From assembly GCF_009647655.1 (NCBI RefSeq), contig NZ_WJFD01000002.1:620001-684000 (forward strand): a DNA stretch of 64,000 nucleotides, written 5' to 3'. Source of the stretch: Chitinophaga sp. SYP-B3965. GTDB taxonomy: Bacteria > Bacteroidota > Bacteroidia > Chitinophagales > Chitinophagaceae. A model generated the notes under the pieces. The model did not search any database, had not been told where the DNA came from, and saw only the letters and a program-made list of their open reading frames with translations. The position numbers and the translations under genes are program-made. The number at the start of each line of letters is the position of its first letter. Within the stretch, counting starts at the first letter, position 1. This document shows positions 8,565 through 16,539 of this stretch, piece after piece.

Positions 8565-9278
8565 ATTTCCAGGAAAGCATTACTCGGCGTTGCGTTGGCC
8601 ATCTTAGTACCACTGGCAGGATACCTGATCGTGGATCATTATGGTAAGAACATTGTGCATGTTCCTCCTTTCCTTATTGCGGAAAGAGTGGATACTATTG
8701 TGAAAGATGGGAAAACCACTTATGATACGGTGTATCACCAGGTGAAGGATTTTACCCTCACTAACCAACTGGGGGAGCCGGTGCATATGAAAGACAGTGA
8801 AGGTAAGATCAGGATCGTGAGTTTCTTTTTTACGAGTTGCCCGCAGATCTGCCCTACCCTTACCACACATCTGAAAATGGTGCAGGCCGCTTTTAAAAAG
8901 AATGAGGACCTGGTGCAGATACTTTCTTTGAGTGTAGATCCTGAAAGGGATACGGTGCAATCACTGAAAAAGTATGCAGACAAGTATACAATAGATCCCA
9001 AGAACTGGTGGTTACTCACCGGGGATAAAAAAGAGATCTATGACCTGGCACGGAATGAGTTTTTTGTGAACGCCGTACAAGGGAATGGTGGGCCGGATGA
9101 TTTTATCCATACAGAGAAATTTGTAGTGATAGATAAGGACCGTTATATCCGTGGATACTACAACGGGCTGGATACAAATGATATACGAAGGATGGTGAAT
9201 GACATTGCTGTTTTACATATTGCTAAAGACAAAAAGAAACCGGGTCTGCTGAAACGGCTCTTTTCCTCTGGCGATTAG
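8565..9278 (+). CDS. SCO1/SenC copper chaperone for oxidase assembly
   Basis: 237 aa if started at the ATT at 8565. The copper site is complete: the CxxxC motif within TSCPQICPTL and the partner His in FIHTEKF, inside a thioredoxin-like domain after one N-terminal membrane anchor. It delivers copper to CuA of subunit II. Start choice is the odd point. In frame there is no ATG, GTG or TTG between the stop at 8514 and a TTG at 8595. The TTG start would remove the basic n-region SRKALLG and cut into the anchor helix. A non-canonical ATT or ATC start at 8562-8565 gives a normal anchor. Confidence 0.88.
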   Translation: MSRKALLGVALAILVPLAGYLIVDHYGKNIVHVPPFLIAERVDTIVKDGKTTYDTVYHQVKDFTLTNQLGEPVHMKDSEGKIRIVSFFFTSCPQICPTLTTHLKMVQAAFKKNEDLVQILSLSVDPERDTVQSLKKYADKYTIDPKNWWLLTGDKKEIYDLARNEFFVNAVQGNGGPDDFIHTEKFVVIDKDRYIRGYYNGLDTNDIRRMVNDIAVLHIAKDKKKPGLLKRLFSSGD

Positions 9279-9292
9279 ATTAAATAAGAATT

Positions 9293-9865
9293 ATGAGTTT
9301 GAAGAATAAGAACCTGAATATACCGATAGCGATCGTTTCTATTGTGATCCCTGTGCTGGTAGCTGTGCTGTTTATCATACCGAAGCCTGATATTGAAGCG
9401 GGTTTTGATGTGAAGATCATGCCTTTCTTTCATGCGGTGCTGAATTCTGCTACGGCTGTATTACTGGTGGCGAGCCTGGTGTTTATCAAAAACGGGCAGC
9501 GGACTGCACACAAGTGGGCGAACCTTTCTGCGGTGGGGCTTTCTGTGATCTTCCTGCTGTCTTACGTTACTTATCACTTCCTCACAGACAGTACCAAGTT
9601 TGGGGACGTTGACCATAATGGCATTGTGGATAGTGCTGAAATTGCGATGGTGGCGAATGTGCGCTATATCTATTATTTCCTGCTGTTAACGCATATTGTG
9701 CTGGCCGTGATCATTGTGCCTTTGGTGCTTTTTACACTGCTCCGTGCTTTCCAGGATGATAATGTACGCCATCGCAGGATTGCGCGGATCACCTGGCCTA
9801 TCTGGTTCTATGTGGCGGTTACAGGTGTGATCGTGTACATTATGATCTCTCCTTATTATTCCTGA
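9293..9865 (+). CDS. DUF420 family membrane protein
   Basis: 190 aa, five membrane helices, few loops. Conserved-looking His residues fall in helices (IMPFFHAVLNSATAV, YVTYHFLTD, YYFLLLTHIVLAVI), the pattern of DUF420 (YozB/CtaM-like) proteins found beside heme-copper oxidases. A role in oxidase assembly or copper/heme handling has been reported for some relatives; the function here is inferred from family and place. It starts 14 nt after the SCO gene and is therefore in the same unit. Confidence 0.82.
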   Translation: MSLKNKNLNIPIAIVSIVIPVLVAVLFIIPKPDIEAGFDVKIMPFFHAVLNSATAVLLVASLVFIKNGQRTAHKWANLSAVGLSVIFLLSYVTYHFLTDSTKFGDVDHNGIVDSAEIAMVANVRYIYYFLLLTHIVLAVIIVPLVLFTLLRAFQDDNVRHRRIARITWPIWFYVAVTGVIVYIMISPYYS

Positions 9866-9909
9866 TCTATATCAGTTTCTTTAGTAAGGAATTACCTTAA
9901 TTTAGTATA

Positions 9910-10125
9910 GTGAAAAAGCTGTTATTCCTTATAATGATCGTTGCGCTGTTGCTGCCTTGCAGTGACTTGCTGGCACAGTGTTCCCTCTGCACCAAAACGG
10001 CACAGCAATTAGGAGAAGGCCCTGCAAAGGGGTTGAACAACGGCATTCTTATGCTCGCGTTCACACCTTTGGCGTTGATGGCCTTCCTGGGCTATCGCTG
10101 GTGGCGTAGCCAAAGAGCAGACTGA
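9910..10125 (+). CDS. Small membrane protein with CSLC motif, unknown function
   Basis: 71 aa, GTG start at 9910. A signal peptide (KKLLFLIMIVALLLPC) is followed by AQCSLCTKTAQQ, then one helix near residues 48-62 and a basic end. The CSLC motif right after the predicted cleavage point would lie in the periplasm and could bind a metal or form a disulfide. It follows the SCO and DUF420 genes, so an accessory role in oxidase copper loading is a reasonable guess. I do not recognise a named family. Stop is 2 nt from the convergent regulator gene. Confidence 0.7.
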   Translation: MKKLLFLIMIVALLLPCSDLLAQCSLCTKTAQQLGEGPAKGLNNGILMLAFTPLALMAFLGYRWWRSQRAD

Positions 10126-10127
10126 TC

Positions 10128-10748
10128 TTACTCGTCGTCTTCTTTACTTTCAAACTCCGGACAATCTACCCGAAGCTCTCCGGCTTTCAACGGCAAGCTG
10201 ATAAGATGGCAATGATGCTGCGTTTTCCCTTTCTTTTCGTAGAACTGGCAATTGAAGCACATGCGTTGTGGCGTGATAACAAGTGTGCGGTTCAGGTCGT
10301 ATATGAGACCCAGTAGTTGCTCCAGCAGGCTGGCCTGTTTTTCAGGCGTTATGGCATTCACAGATTCTTGCATCCGATGTGCAAACTTCTCGACTTTCTT
10401 AGCAATACCCTTGCCTGCTTTTGTAAGCAGCAAGGTATGACTGCGGTTATCATAAGCGTCCGCTTTCCGTTTCAATAGTTCCTTAGATTCCAATGTCTTA
10501 ATAGCATCACTGATCGTTGCTTTCGTCATGTTGAAATGCGATGCAAGATGCGTAACTGTCTTTAGCTTGTCTGGATAATGCAGGAGGAAAGTTAAGATCT
10601 GAACCTGTATGGGGCTGAGGCCGTGTTGTTTAGCTTCATGCCAGAGCAACACACGAAAAGCTTCTGATAGTCTTTCCAGTGCTGCTACTACCTTGCTCGC
10701 AGTATTGTCTGCCTGATGTTCAGGATTAAAGGTAGATTCCTTTGTCAT
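10128..10748 (-). CDS. MarR-family regulator with C-terminal cysteine-rich extension
   Basis: 206 aa. A MarR winged-helix domain covers about residues 20-150 (QVQILTFLLHYPDKLKTVTH, then FNMTKATISDAIKTLESKEL as recognition helix and wing). It is followed by an added tail with CFNCQFYEKKGKTQHHCHL and a later DCPEF, giving four Cys and three His that could hold a zinc or iron-sulfur centre. Ordinary MarR proteins are near 145 aa and lack this tail. It points toward the end of the respiratory cluster; a metal or redox sensor for that cluster or for the divergent channel gene is a guess. Confidence 0.85.
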   Translation of the reverse strand: MTKESTFNPEHQADNTASKVVAALERLSEAFRVLLWHEAKQHGLSPIQVQILTFLLHYPDKLKTVTHLASHFNMTKATISDAIKTLESKELLKRKADAYDNRSHTLLLTKAGKGIAKKVEKFAHRMQESVNAITPEKQASLLEQLLGLIYDLNRTLVITPQRMCFNCQFYEKKGKTQHHCHLISLPLKAGELRVDCPEFESKEDDE

Positions 10749-10991
10749 GTTTATTCTCCGTATCTGTTTTATGGTTTCTGTGTGAAATAATTGGTGGGCT
10801 TTCGATGGAAGGCGTCGAAATTACGAAACATTTATACCGCCGCTTATAGCACATTCATGCTGTTTTCTTAACGAAAATAAAACACACAAAATTGTTTGTG
10901 ACACTGCGATTGCGGGGATTTTTCATACATTAAAACAAGGCTAACAATCTGATCTCAGACTGATTACCCATTATCATGTATTATATTTACA

Positions 10992-12236
10992 ATGTTTGAA
11001 AGCAAAGTTTGCGAACCGGTAAAACACTGTAAGTTGAAATACTTCACTTCTTTATTCAATCGTAAAGGCTTGCCAGTAGCGGATTGCGTGTCATCATCGC
11101 AGTACATGCAAGTGCCCATAGAACGAGTGTTGTATATGGTGATGCGTGTATTTATTTTGTCTGTAAGCTGCGGTATTGTGGCAGTTGGGGCCTTGTTGCT
11201 TGTTCGTTTGATGAGTAATGTATTGTATTTCAACGAGTGGTCTGTTGCACCCGTCTCTCCAATTTATCATAACCTGGATATAACTGCTATCATATTGCCG
11301 GTGGCAGGTGTGTTAGCTGGTGTACTGTTGTTGCGTAAATGGAAATTCCTTTCGCCTTTAAGCAGTGTGTTGAATATTGGCAGTGGTATTCCTTTAGGGC
11401 CTGAAGGAGTTGCCATGAACTTCGGTGTGTTGATAGGTAAGCATCATGAACTGCTGATCACAGCAGGTGTTGCAGCTGGCTTTGCAGGTATGTTTGGAAC
11501 ACCTTTCGCTGCTATCATATTAGTAAGTGAACTGCTGTATAAGAAATTCATTCTTCACAGGATCGGTTTCATTGGTCTTGCGGCCCTTACTGGTGCAGCG
11601 ATACACATGTTGTATTTTGGGATGGGGCCTTTCTTTGTTCTTCCTGCCGGTAGTTTTCCATCTCCTGCTGCTATTGGCTTATATGCATTGATCGGTGTGA
11701 TTACAGGATTGAGTGCGGCACTGCTTGTATTTGTTGTGCAACAGCTGCGATCATTTGCAAAAGGTTGGGCATGGCCTGTTGCAAGTGCTCTGGCTGTAGG
11801 GGTTGCAGGAATGTATGCTCCGGAGATCTTAGGCAATGGTATAGAGCAAACTGCGATGATGTTGCAGGGTAAAGTAACGCTCTCTTTGCTGATCTCTTTT
11901 AGTATGATCAAATTTATACTGATCCTGTTTGTGTTGGGTACACGTACCAATGGGGGAATTGTATTACCGATCATTTCTATTGGTGCTGCGTTGGGCATCC
12001 TGATCGCATTATTAATACAACTTGTGTTTCCCGGTACTCCTTTGAATCCTCCACTGGCAGCGATGGTGGGGATGGCTGCATTGTTTGCAGGTGTTACACG
12101 CGGATGGCTTACGGCGATTGTTTTTGCGCTTGAATGTACGTGGCAGGGAGAAGGCATATTGCCACTGCTATTTGCCTGCACCATCTCCTGGATGATCTCT
12201 GGTTGGATGATGAAAAAAGAAGCTCCTTTGATTTAA
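10992..12236 (+). CDS. ClC-family chloride channel/antiporter, short form
   Basis: 414 aa from the ATG at 10992; ATGs at 11106 and 11136 are alternatives because the first 38 residues are polar and unlike the family. About ten helices. The gating region reads GSGIPLGPEG, keeping the Glu of the usual GREGP motif but with Pro in place of Arg, followed by AGVAAGFAGMFGTPFAA. The GxFxP-type motif is present as NGGIVLPIISIGAALG. The first family motif (helix D, GSGIP with the selectivity Ser) is not seen in the shortened N-terminal half. It probably moves Cl- or another anion. Divergent from the MarR gene across 243 bp. Confidence 0.82.
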   Translation: MFESKVCEPVKHCKLKYFTSLFNRKGLPVADCVSSSQYMQVPIERVLYMVMRVFILSVSCGIVAVGALLLVRLMSNVLYFNEWSVAPVSPIYHNLDITAIILPVAGVLAGVLLLRKWKFLSPLSSVLNIGSGIPLGPEGVAMNFGVLIGKHHELLITAGVAAGFAGMFGTPFAAIILVSELLYKKFILHRIGFIGLAALTGAAIHMLYFGMGPFFVLPAGSFPSPAAIGLYALIGVITGLSAALLVFVVQQLRSFAKGWAWPVASALAVGVAGMYAPEILGNGIEQTAMMLQGKVTLSLLISFSMIKFILILFVLGTRTNGGIVLPIISIGAALGILIALLIQLVFPGTPLNPPLAAMVGMAALFAGVTRGWLTAIVFALECTWQGEGILPLLFACTISWMISGWMMKKEAPLI

Positions 12237-13135
12237 GCATACTGCTGCACGATCTTATATAAATTGAACCCCGGGCTTTCCATCAGCTGTTGCACTTCTT
12301 TATACAGCGCTTGTTTATCTACATCCTGCATGCGGCGATGCTGAATGAGCTGATACGCTTTTTCTGCCAGTAAGAGGGCTTTGCGTTGTTTGTTTCCATG
12401 GATCTGATCTGTGTGATCATCCAGTGCTTTAATGAGTTCAGGAATTCCCTGTTGCTGTATAGCCACTGTTTTGATGACGGGTGTTTCCCATTCATCTGTT
12501 CTTTTGGTATGTGCCAGGAGGCGGAGGTTCTTTACGAATTCATCTGCTTTGGGACGGTCTGCTTTATTCACTGCGAAGATATTCGCTATCTCCATTAAGC
12601 CGGCTTTCATGGTCTGGATCTCATCTCCTGCTTCCGGTACAATTACTACTACGGTGGTATCTGCAATACCGGCAATTTCCACTTCGCTTTGGCCTACGCC
12701 TACTGTTTCAATAAACAGGTAATCAAAACCGGCGGCCTTCACAAGATCACTTACTTCCAGGATCTTTGGACTGAGACCTCCAAGGGCACCACGGCTTGCC
12801 ATGGAGCGGATAAATACATCCGGATTGGAGAAGTGTTCACTCATGCGGATACGGTCTCCCAGCAAAGCGCCGAAATTAAAAGGGGAAGAAGGATCTACCG
12901 CAATAATGGCTATACGTTTTTGCTGTTCCAGGAGGGCAGATATGAGTGCATTCACCAGGGTACTTTTTCCTGCACCAGGCGGTCCTGTTATACCCACTAC
13001 GCGTGTATGCCCTTCTGCGGGAAGTTCTTCCAGCAAACGGGCATATCCCGGCGCTTCATTCTCTACTAGTGAGATGCAGCGCGCCAATGTTTTAATATCA
13101 CCTGATAACAGGCGGGGGAGTAATTGCGCGTACAT
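12233..13135 (-). CDS. meaB: MeaB/ArgK-type G protein for methylmalonyl-CoA mutase
   Basis: 300 aa from the ATG at 13135, which gives the usual N-terminus (MYAQLLPRLLSGDIKTLARC); an ATG 27 nt upstream is possible. Walker A is GPPGAGKSTL near residue 50, Walker B/switch region IIAVDPSSPF and ETVGVGQSEV follow, and NKADRPKA is the guanine-specificity motif. It is the chaperone GTPase that protects and reloads the B12 cofactor of methylmalonyl-CoA mutase. The mutase genes are not in the window. Its stop overlaps the convergent channel gene by 4 nt. Confidence 0.93.
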   Translation of the reverse strand: MYAQLLPRLLSGDIKTLARCISLVENEAPGYARLLEELPAEGHTRVVGITGPPGAGKSTLVNALISALLEQQKRIAIIAVDPSSPFNFGALLGDRIRMSEHFSNPDVFIRSMASRGALGGLSPKILEVSDLVKAAGFDYLFIETVGVGQSEVEIAGIADTTVVVIVPEAGDEIQTMKAGLMEIANIFAVNKADRPKADEFVKNLRLLAHTKRTDEWETPVIKTVAIQQQGIPELIKALDDHTDQIHGNKQRKALLLAEKAYQLIQHRRMQDVDKQALYKEVQQLMESPGFNLYKIVQQYA

Positions 13136-13174
13136 GAAACAAATGTATCGATGATTTTCCACATCTTTGCAACT

Positions 13175-14056
13175 ATGAAAGTAACAGGATTCACCTTCGT
13201 GAGGAATGCCATCAAGTACGATTATCCGGTAACAGAAGCGATCCGCTCTATTCTGCCACTATGCGATGAAGTAGTGGTGAGTGTGGGGAATTCGGATGAT
13301 GGTACACTGGAGCTGATCGAGTCTATTGGCTCTCCCAAGATCCGCATCTTTCATTCTGTTTGGGATGATAGCCTGAAAGAAGGTGGGCTGATCTTATCTG
13401 TAGAAACGAATAAAGCCCTTGACCATGTAAGTGAAGACACCACCTGGGCTTTTTATATCCAGGCAGATGAAGTAGTGCATGAAGATGATTATCCGGCTAT
13501 CCGTGCTGCGATGGAGCAGTATAAGGATGATCAGAGAGTGGAAGGCCTGCTGTTCAACTATCGCCATTTTTACGGCAGCTATGATTACGTAGGAGATTCC
13601 CGCACCTGGTATCAAAAAGAGATCCGCATCATCCGTAACGATAAACGTATCCGCTCTTATAAAGATGCACAGGGTTTCCGGTTGGGAGACCGTAAGCTGC
13701 AGGTGAAACCGGTGAAGGCATGGATGCATCACTATGGCTGGGTGAAGAACCCGGAAGAGCAGCGGGCAAAGATCAGGAACTCCGCCAAAATGTATAAAGG
13801 CAATGAACAGGAGGTGCTGAACAAAGTGGAAAAAGTAACAGAAGTATTTGATTACTCAGAACTGGTAGATTCCCTGGAACGCTTTACCGGCCAACATCCT
13901 GCATTGATGCAGGAACGTATTAAGATGCGGAACTGGCAATTTGATCACGACATCAGCCAGAAGAATTTCAAGAATCTGAAAGGCAGGGTGTTGTATTGGG
14001 TAGAGAAAACTTTTGGGGTGCGGTTATTTGATTACAAGAATTACAAGTCAATATAA
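13175..14056 (+). CDS. Glycosyltransferase family 2
   Basis: 293 aa from the ATG at 13175; a reading frame extends 17 codons upstream but MKVTGFTFVRNAIKYDYPV is the normal GT-A start. The nucleotide-binding part shows VVVSVGNSDDGTLELIESI and IQADEVVHEDDY, the latter being the DxD-like element. The C-terminal 100 residues are basic. The acceptor sugar and product cannot be deduced. A CATCTTTG box ends 5 nt before the ATG, so the mRNA may be nearly leaderless. The 3' end overlaps the convergent glycosyltransferase gene by 9 nt. Confidence 0.85.
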   Translation: MKVTGFTFVRNAIKYDYPVTEAIRSILPLCDEVVVSVGNSDDGTLELIESIGSPKIRIFHSVWDDSLKEGGLILSVETNKALDHVSEDTTWAFYIQADEVVHEDDYPAIRAAMEQYKDDQRVEGLLFNYRHFYGSYDYVGDSRTWYQKEIRIIRNDKRIRSYKDAQGFRLGDRKLQVKPVKAWMHHYGWVKNPEEQRAKIRNSAKMYKGNEQEVLNKVEKVTEVFDYSELVDSLERFTGQHPALMQERIKMRNWQFDHDISQKNFKNLKGRVLYWVEKTFGVRLFDYKNYKSI

Positions 14057-15094
14057 TTCCCGGTAGCGCTGCATATAAGCAGCGGCTGCTTTATCCCAGG
14101 AAAATTGTGCAGCATGTTCCCTTACGGCCTGTGCTTTTTGCGTATCCCTGAAATGCGCTAAACCTTCTTTCAATACTTCCTGCATATACCCCGGATCAAA
14201 ATCATAAAAGTAATAAGCTGCATCGCCGCCTATTTCAGGCAGGCTCGTTCTGTCCGACAGGAAAACGGGTTTGCCGAAATGCATGGCTTCTATCACGGGC
14301 AGGCCAAAACCTTCTGCCAGTGAAGGGAAAACGAAAGCGGTGCAATTTTTCAGGTACCAGTATTTTTCTTCTTCTGTGATGGGGCCAATGATCTTTACCT
14401 GATCCAATACACGATGTTGCCTGGCTTCTGCTAAGATCTTATCACGATAGGCTTCGTTGATATTACCGGCAATGATCAATTCCATGTTCTGGTCTTTTAC
14501 AAGACAGGGCAATACATGAAAGTTCTTTTTCGGTAACACGGTGCCCATAGCAAAAAGGAATGGCCTGGAAGGTCTTTCCCGGGGTGCGTCAAAACCAGGA
14601 AATTCCTGTACGGTGGCGCCATTATAGATCACATGGAAAGGTTTGTTTTTTGTATTCACATATCGCAGTGTTTCTGCCATGGCAAACTGAGAGATGGCCA
14701 CTAACTGATCTGCTTCATCCACACTGCGTTGTACGGCCGCGAGGTATTTCTTTTCTTTCTCTTTGGACTTCTGTTCATGTAAGAAATTGAGATCGTGGAT
14801 CGTTAATATACGAGGGGTACCTTTTTTACCAGGTTTGTAGGGAGAAGACTGGTAAGTAGTATGCCATACGTCTATCTTTTCTTTCTGACGGAAGTAAAAT
14901 TTATGTAAAGATCTTTGCCAGATATATCCTGCATTTGCGCCGAAATGTTTACCCAGTTTTGGTGGCATGTAATAAACGAACCGTTCATCGGCCTGTGCCT
15001 GTTGTAATAGGGCTGCTCCCAGTTCATGGCAAAAAGCGTATAGGCCCGTGTGCGGGTATTTCATTCTTTCGCAATCGAAGAGGATGTTTGGCAT
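14048..15094 (-). CDS. Glycosyltransferase family 4 (GT-B fold)
   Basis: 348 aa from the ATG at 15094 (an ATG 9 nt upstream is possible). The C-terminal half carries the GT4 signature: VKIIGPITEEEKYWYLKNCT then FVFPSLAEGFGLPVIEAM, with the EGFGLPxxE retaining Glu. The N-terminal half has the donor-independent domain with LTIHDLNFLHE. Retaining sugar transferase, cytoplasmic; the substrate is unknown. Convergent with the family 2 enzyme, so the pair may act on the same glycan but they are not co-transcribed. Confidence 0.88.
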   Translation of the reverse strand: MPNILFDCERMKYPHTGLYAFCHELGAALLQQAQADERFVYYMPPKLGKHFGANAGYIWQRSLHKFYFRQKEKIDVWHTTYQSSPYKPGKKGTPRILTIHDLNFLHEQKSKEKEKKYLAAVQRSVDEADQLVAISQFAMAETLRYVNTKNKPFHVIYNGATVQEFPGFDAPRERPSRPFLFAMGTVLPKKNFHVLPCLVKDQNMELIIAGNINEAYRDKILAEARQHRVLDQVKIIGPITEEEKYWYLKNCTAFVFPSLAEGFGLPVIEAMHFGKPVFLSDRTSLPEIGGDAAYYFYDFDPGYMQEVLKEGLAHFRDTQKAQAVREHAAQFSWDKAAAAYMQRYRELY

Positions 15095-15150
15095 TGCGGA
15101 CAAAGATAACAGCCGTAAAGGATTTTAACCAAAAAATGTATTTTAGCAGT

Positions 15151-15786
15151 ATGACCAACTTTATTCCCATATTTCCATTAGGCATTGTGGTGTACCCGGA
15201 AGAACAGCTGAACCTGCACATATTTGAACCCCGCTATAAGCAACTGATCTCGGAATGTATAGCGGAGAAAAAACCCTTTGGTATTCCGGCGGTGATAGAT
15301 AAGAAAGTGAGTGAATTTGGGACCCTGGTGGAAGTGATCAATGTGGAGAAGAAATATGATAATGGCGAATTAGATATTCAGACCCGGGGGATCCGTGTTT
15401 TCCGGATACTGGAAGTGGTCAGGGAATTACCGAATAAGTTATATGCCGGGGCTATTGTGAATTACCCTGATAATGAGGAACGTAGTAATGTATTGCTGCG
15501 CAAGCAGGTATTGCTGGCGGTAAGGGAATTACATCAGCTCTTACAGGTAAATAAATCTTTTGCCCGTTCAGACGAAACCCTGCGGGCTTATGACCTGGCA
15601 CATCATGCGGGACTTTCTTTGCAGGAGGAATATGAAGTGCTGCATCTTTTCAAGGAACTGCAACGGCTGGAATACCTCAAACGTCATCTTCTGAAGGTGA
15701 TCCCGCTGATGACGGAGATGGAAAGACTGAAGGACCGGGTGAAACTGAACGGCCACTTCCGGGATTTATCCGTAGATAATTTCTAA
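15151..15786 (+). CDS. Stand-alone LON substrate-binding domain protein
   Basis: 211 aa from the ATG at 15151. It begins FIPIFPLGIVVYPEEQLNLH, then IFEPRYKQLI, the N-terminal (PUA-like) domain of Lon protease, and has no AAA or protease domain. The second half is helical (LLQVNKSFARSDETLRAYDL). Such free-standing LON proteins are common but their job is unclear; peptide or protein binding is presumed. A TATTTTAG box ends 4 nt before the ATG. coaX follows after 9 nt, so it probably heads that unit. Confidence 0.88.
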   Translation: MTNFIPIFPLGIVVYPEEQLNLHIFEPRYKQLISECIAEKKPFGIPAVIDKKVSEFGTLVEVINVEKKYDNGELDIQTRGIRVFRILEVVRELPNKLYAGAIVNYPDNEERSNVLLRKQVLLAVRELHQLLQVNKSFARSDETLRAYDLAHHAGLSLQEEYEVLHLFKELQRLEYLKRHLLKVIPLMTEMERLKDRVKLNGHFRDLSVDNF

Positions 15787-15795
15787 CTTGGCGCC

Positions 15796-16539
15796 ATGAA
15801 CGGATGTGTTTTTTGTCTGGACCTGGGTAATTCCCGCCTGAAATGTGGTGTGATGCTAAATGGGGAATTACAGCAGGAACTGTTTTTTTCTGAATCCAAC
15901 CTTGTGCAGGATGTTCGTGATGCACTGGATCAATATCATCCCCAAGCGGCCATACTTTCTTCCGTGGTAGATCATCCGGAGGAGCTGGAAACGCTGCTTT
16001 CGGAACAAACTTCCTTCCTTAAACTGGATCATTCCACCCCATTGCCCATCAAACTGGTCTATGAAAAGCCGGAAACGCTGGGAGTGGACAGGATTGCGCT
16101 GGCCTGTGGTGCATGGGCCATTTTCCCCGGCAAACACAACCTTATTATTGGTGCAGGGTCCGCCATTACCTATAATTTCCTGAACAGGTCCGGGGAGTTC
16201 CTGGGTGGTGGAATAAGCCCTGGAATAGACATGCGGTTCCGCGCCCTGCATACGTTTACGGACAAATTGCCCCTTATCAAAGCCAGTACGCAATATGCTT
16301 TTGTGGGTTTTAATACCCGGCAAAGTATTTTAAGTGGTGTTCAGGAGGGTGCATTGGCGGAAATGGCCGGTATGATTGCATCTTACGGGACAAGGTACCG
16401 GAACTTTAACGTGCTTTTAACAGGGGGTAATTTGGATTTTTTTGCTTCCCGCCTTAAAAAGAAGATATTTGCAAGCCCGTATTTAATGTATAAAGGTTTA
16501 AATTCAATCGTAGAACTCAATGTATTGGACAAAAGCTAG
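15796..16539 (+). CDS. coaX: Type III pantothenate kinase
   Basis: 247 aa. ASKHA-fold signatures: the phosphate-binding LDLGNSRLKCG at residues 8-18, DRIALACGAW near 96-105, GAGSAITYNF near 115-124 and GGGISPGIDMRFRALHTFT near 137-155. It phosphorylates pantothenate, the first step of coenzyme A synthesis, in the cytoplasm and is insensitive to CoA feedback as a family. The Mg/K-site Asp residues appear retained. It overlaps the next gene by 20 nt, giving a coaX - barrel - lptC unit. Confidence 0.93.
   Translation: MNGCVFCLDLGNSRLKCGVMLNGELQQELFFSESNLVQDVRDALDQYHPQAAILSSVVDHPEELETLLSEQTSFLKLDHSTPLPIKLVYEKPETLGVDRIALACGAWAIFPGKHNLIIGAGSAITYNFLNRSGEFLGGGISPGIDMRFRALHTFTDKLPLIKASTQYAFVGFNTRQSILSGVQEGALAEMAGMIASYGTRYRNFNVLLTGGNLDFFASRLKKKIFASPYLMYKGLNSIVELNVLDKS

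Noticed and set aside
8595..8597. TTG as start of the SCO gene
   Set aside because: It removes the basic residues and part of the membrane anchor, which would prevent proper insertion; kept only as an alternative.
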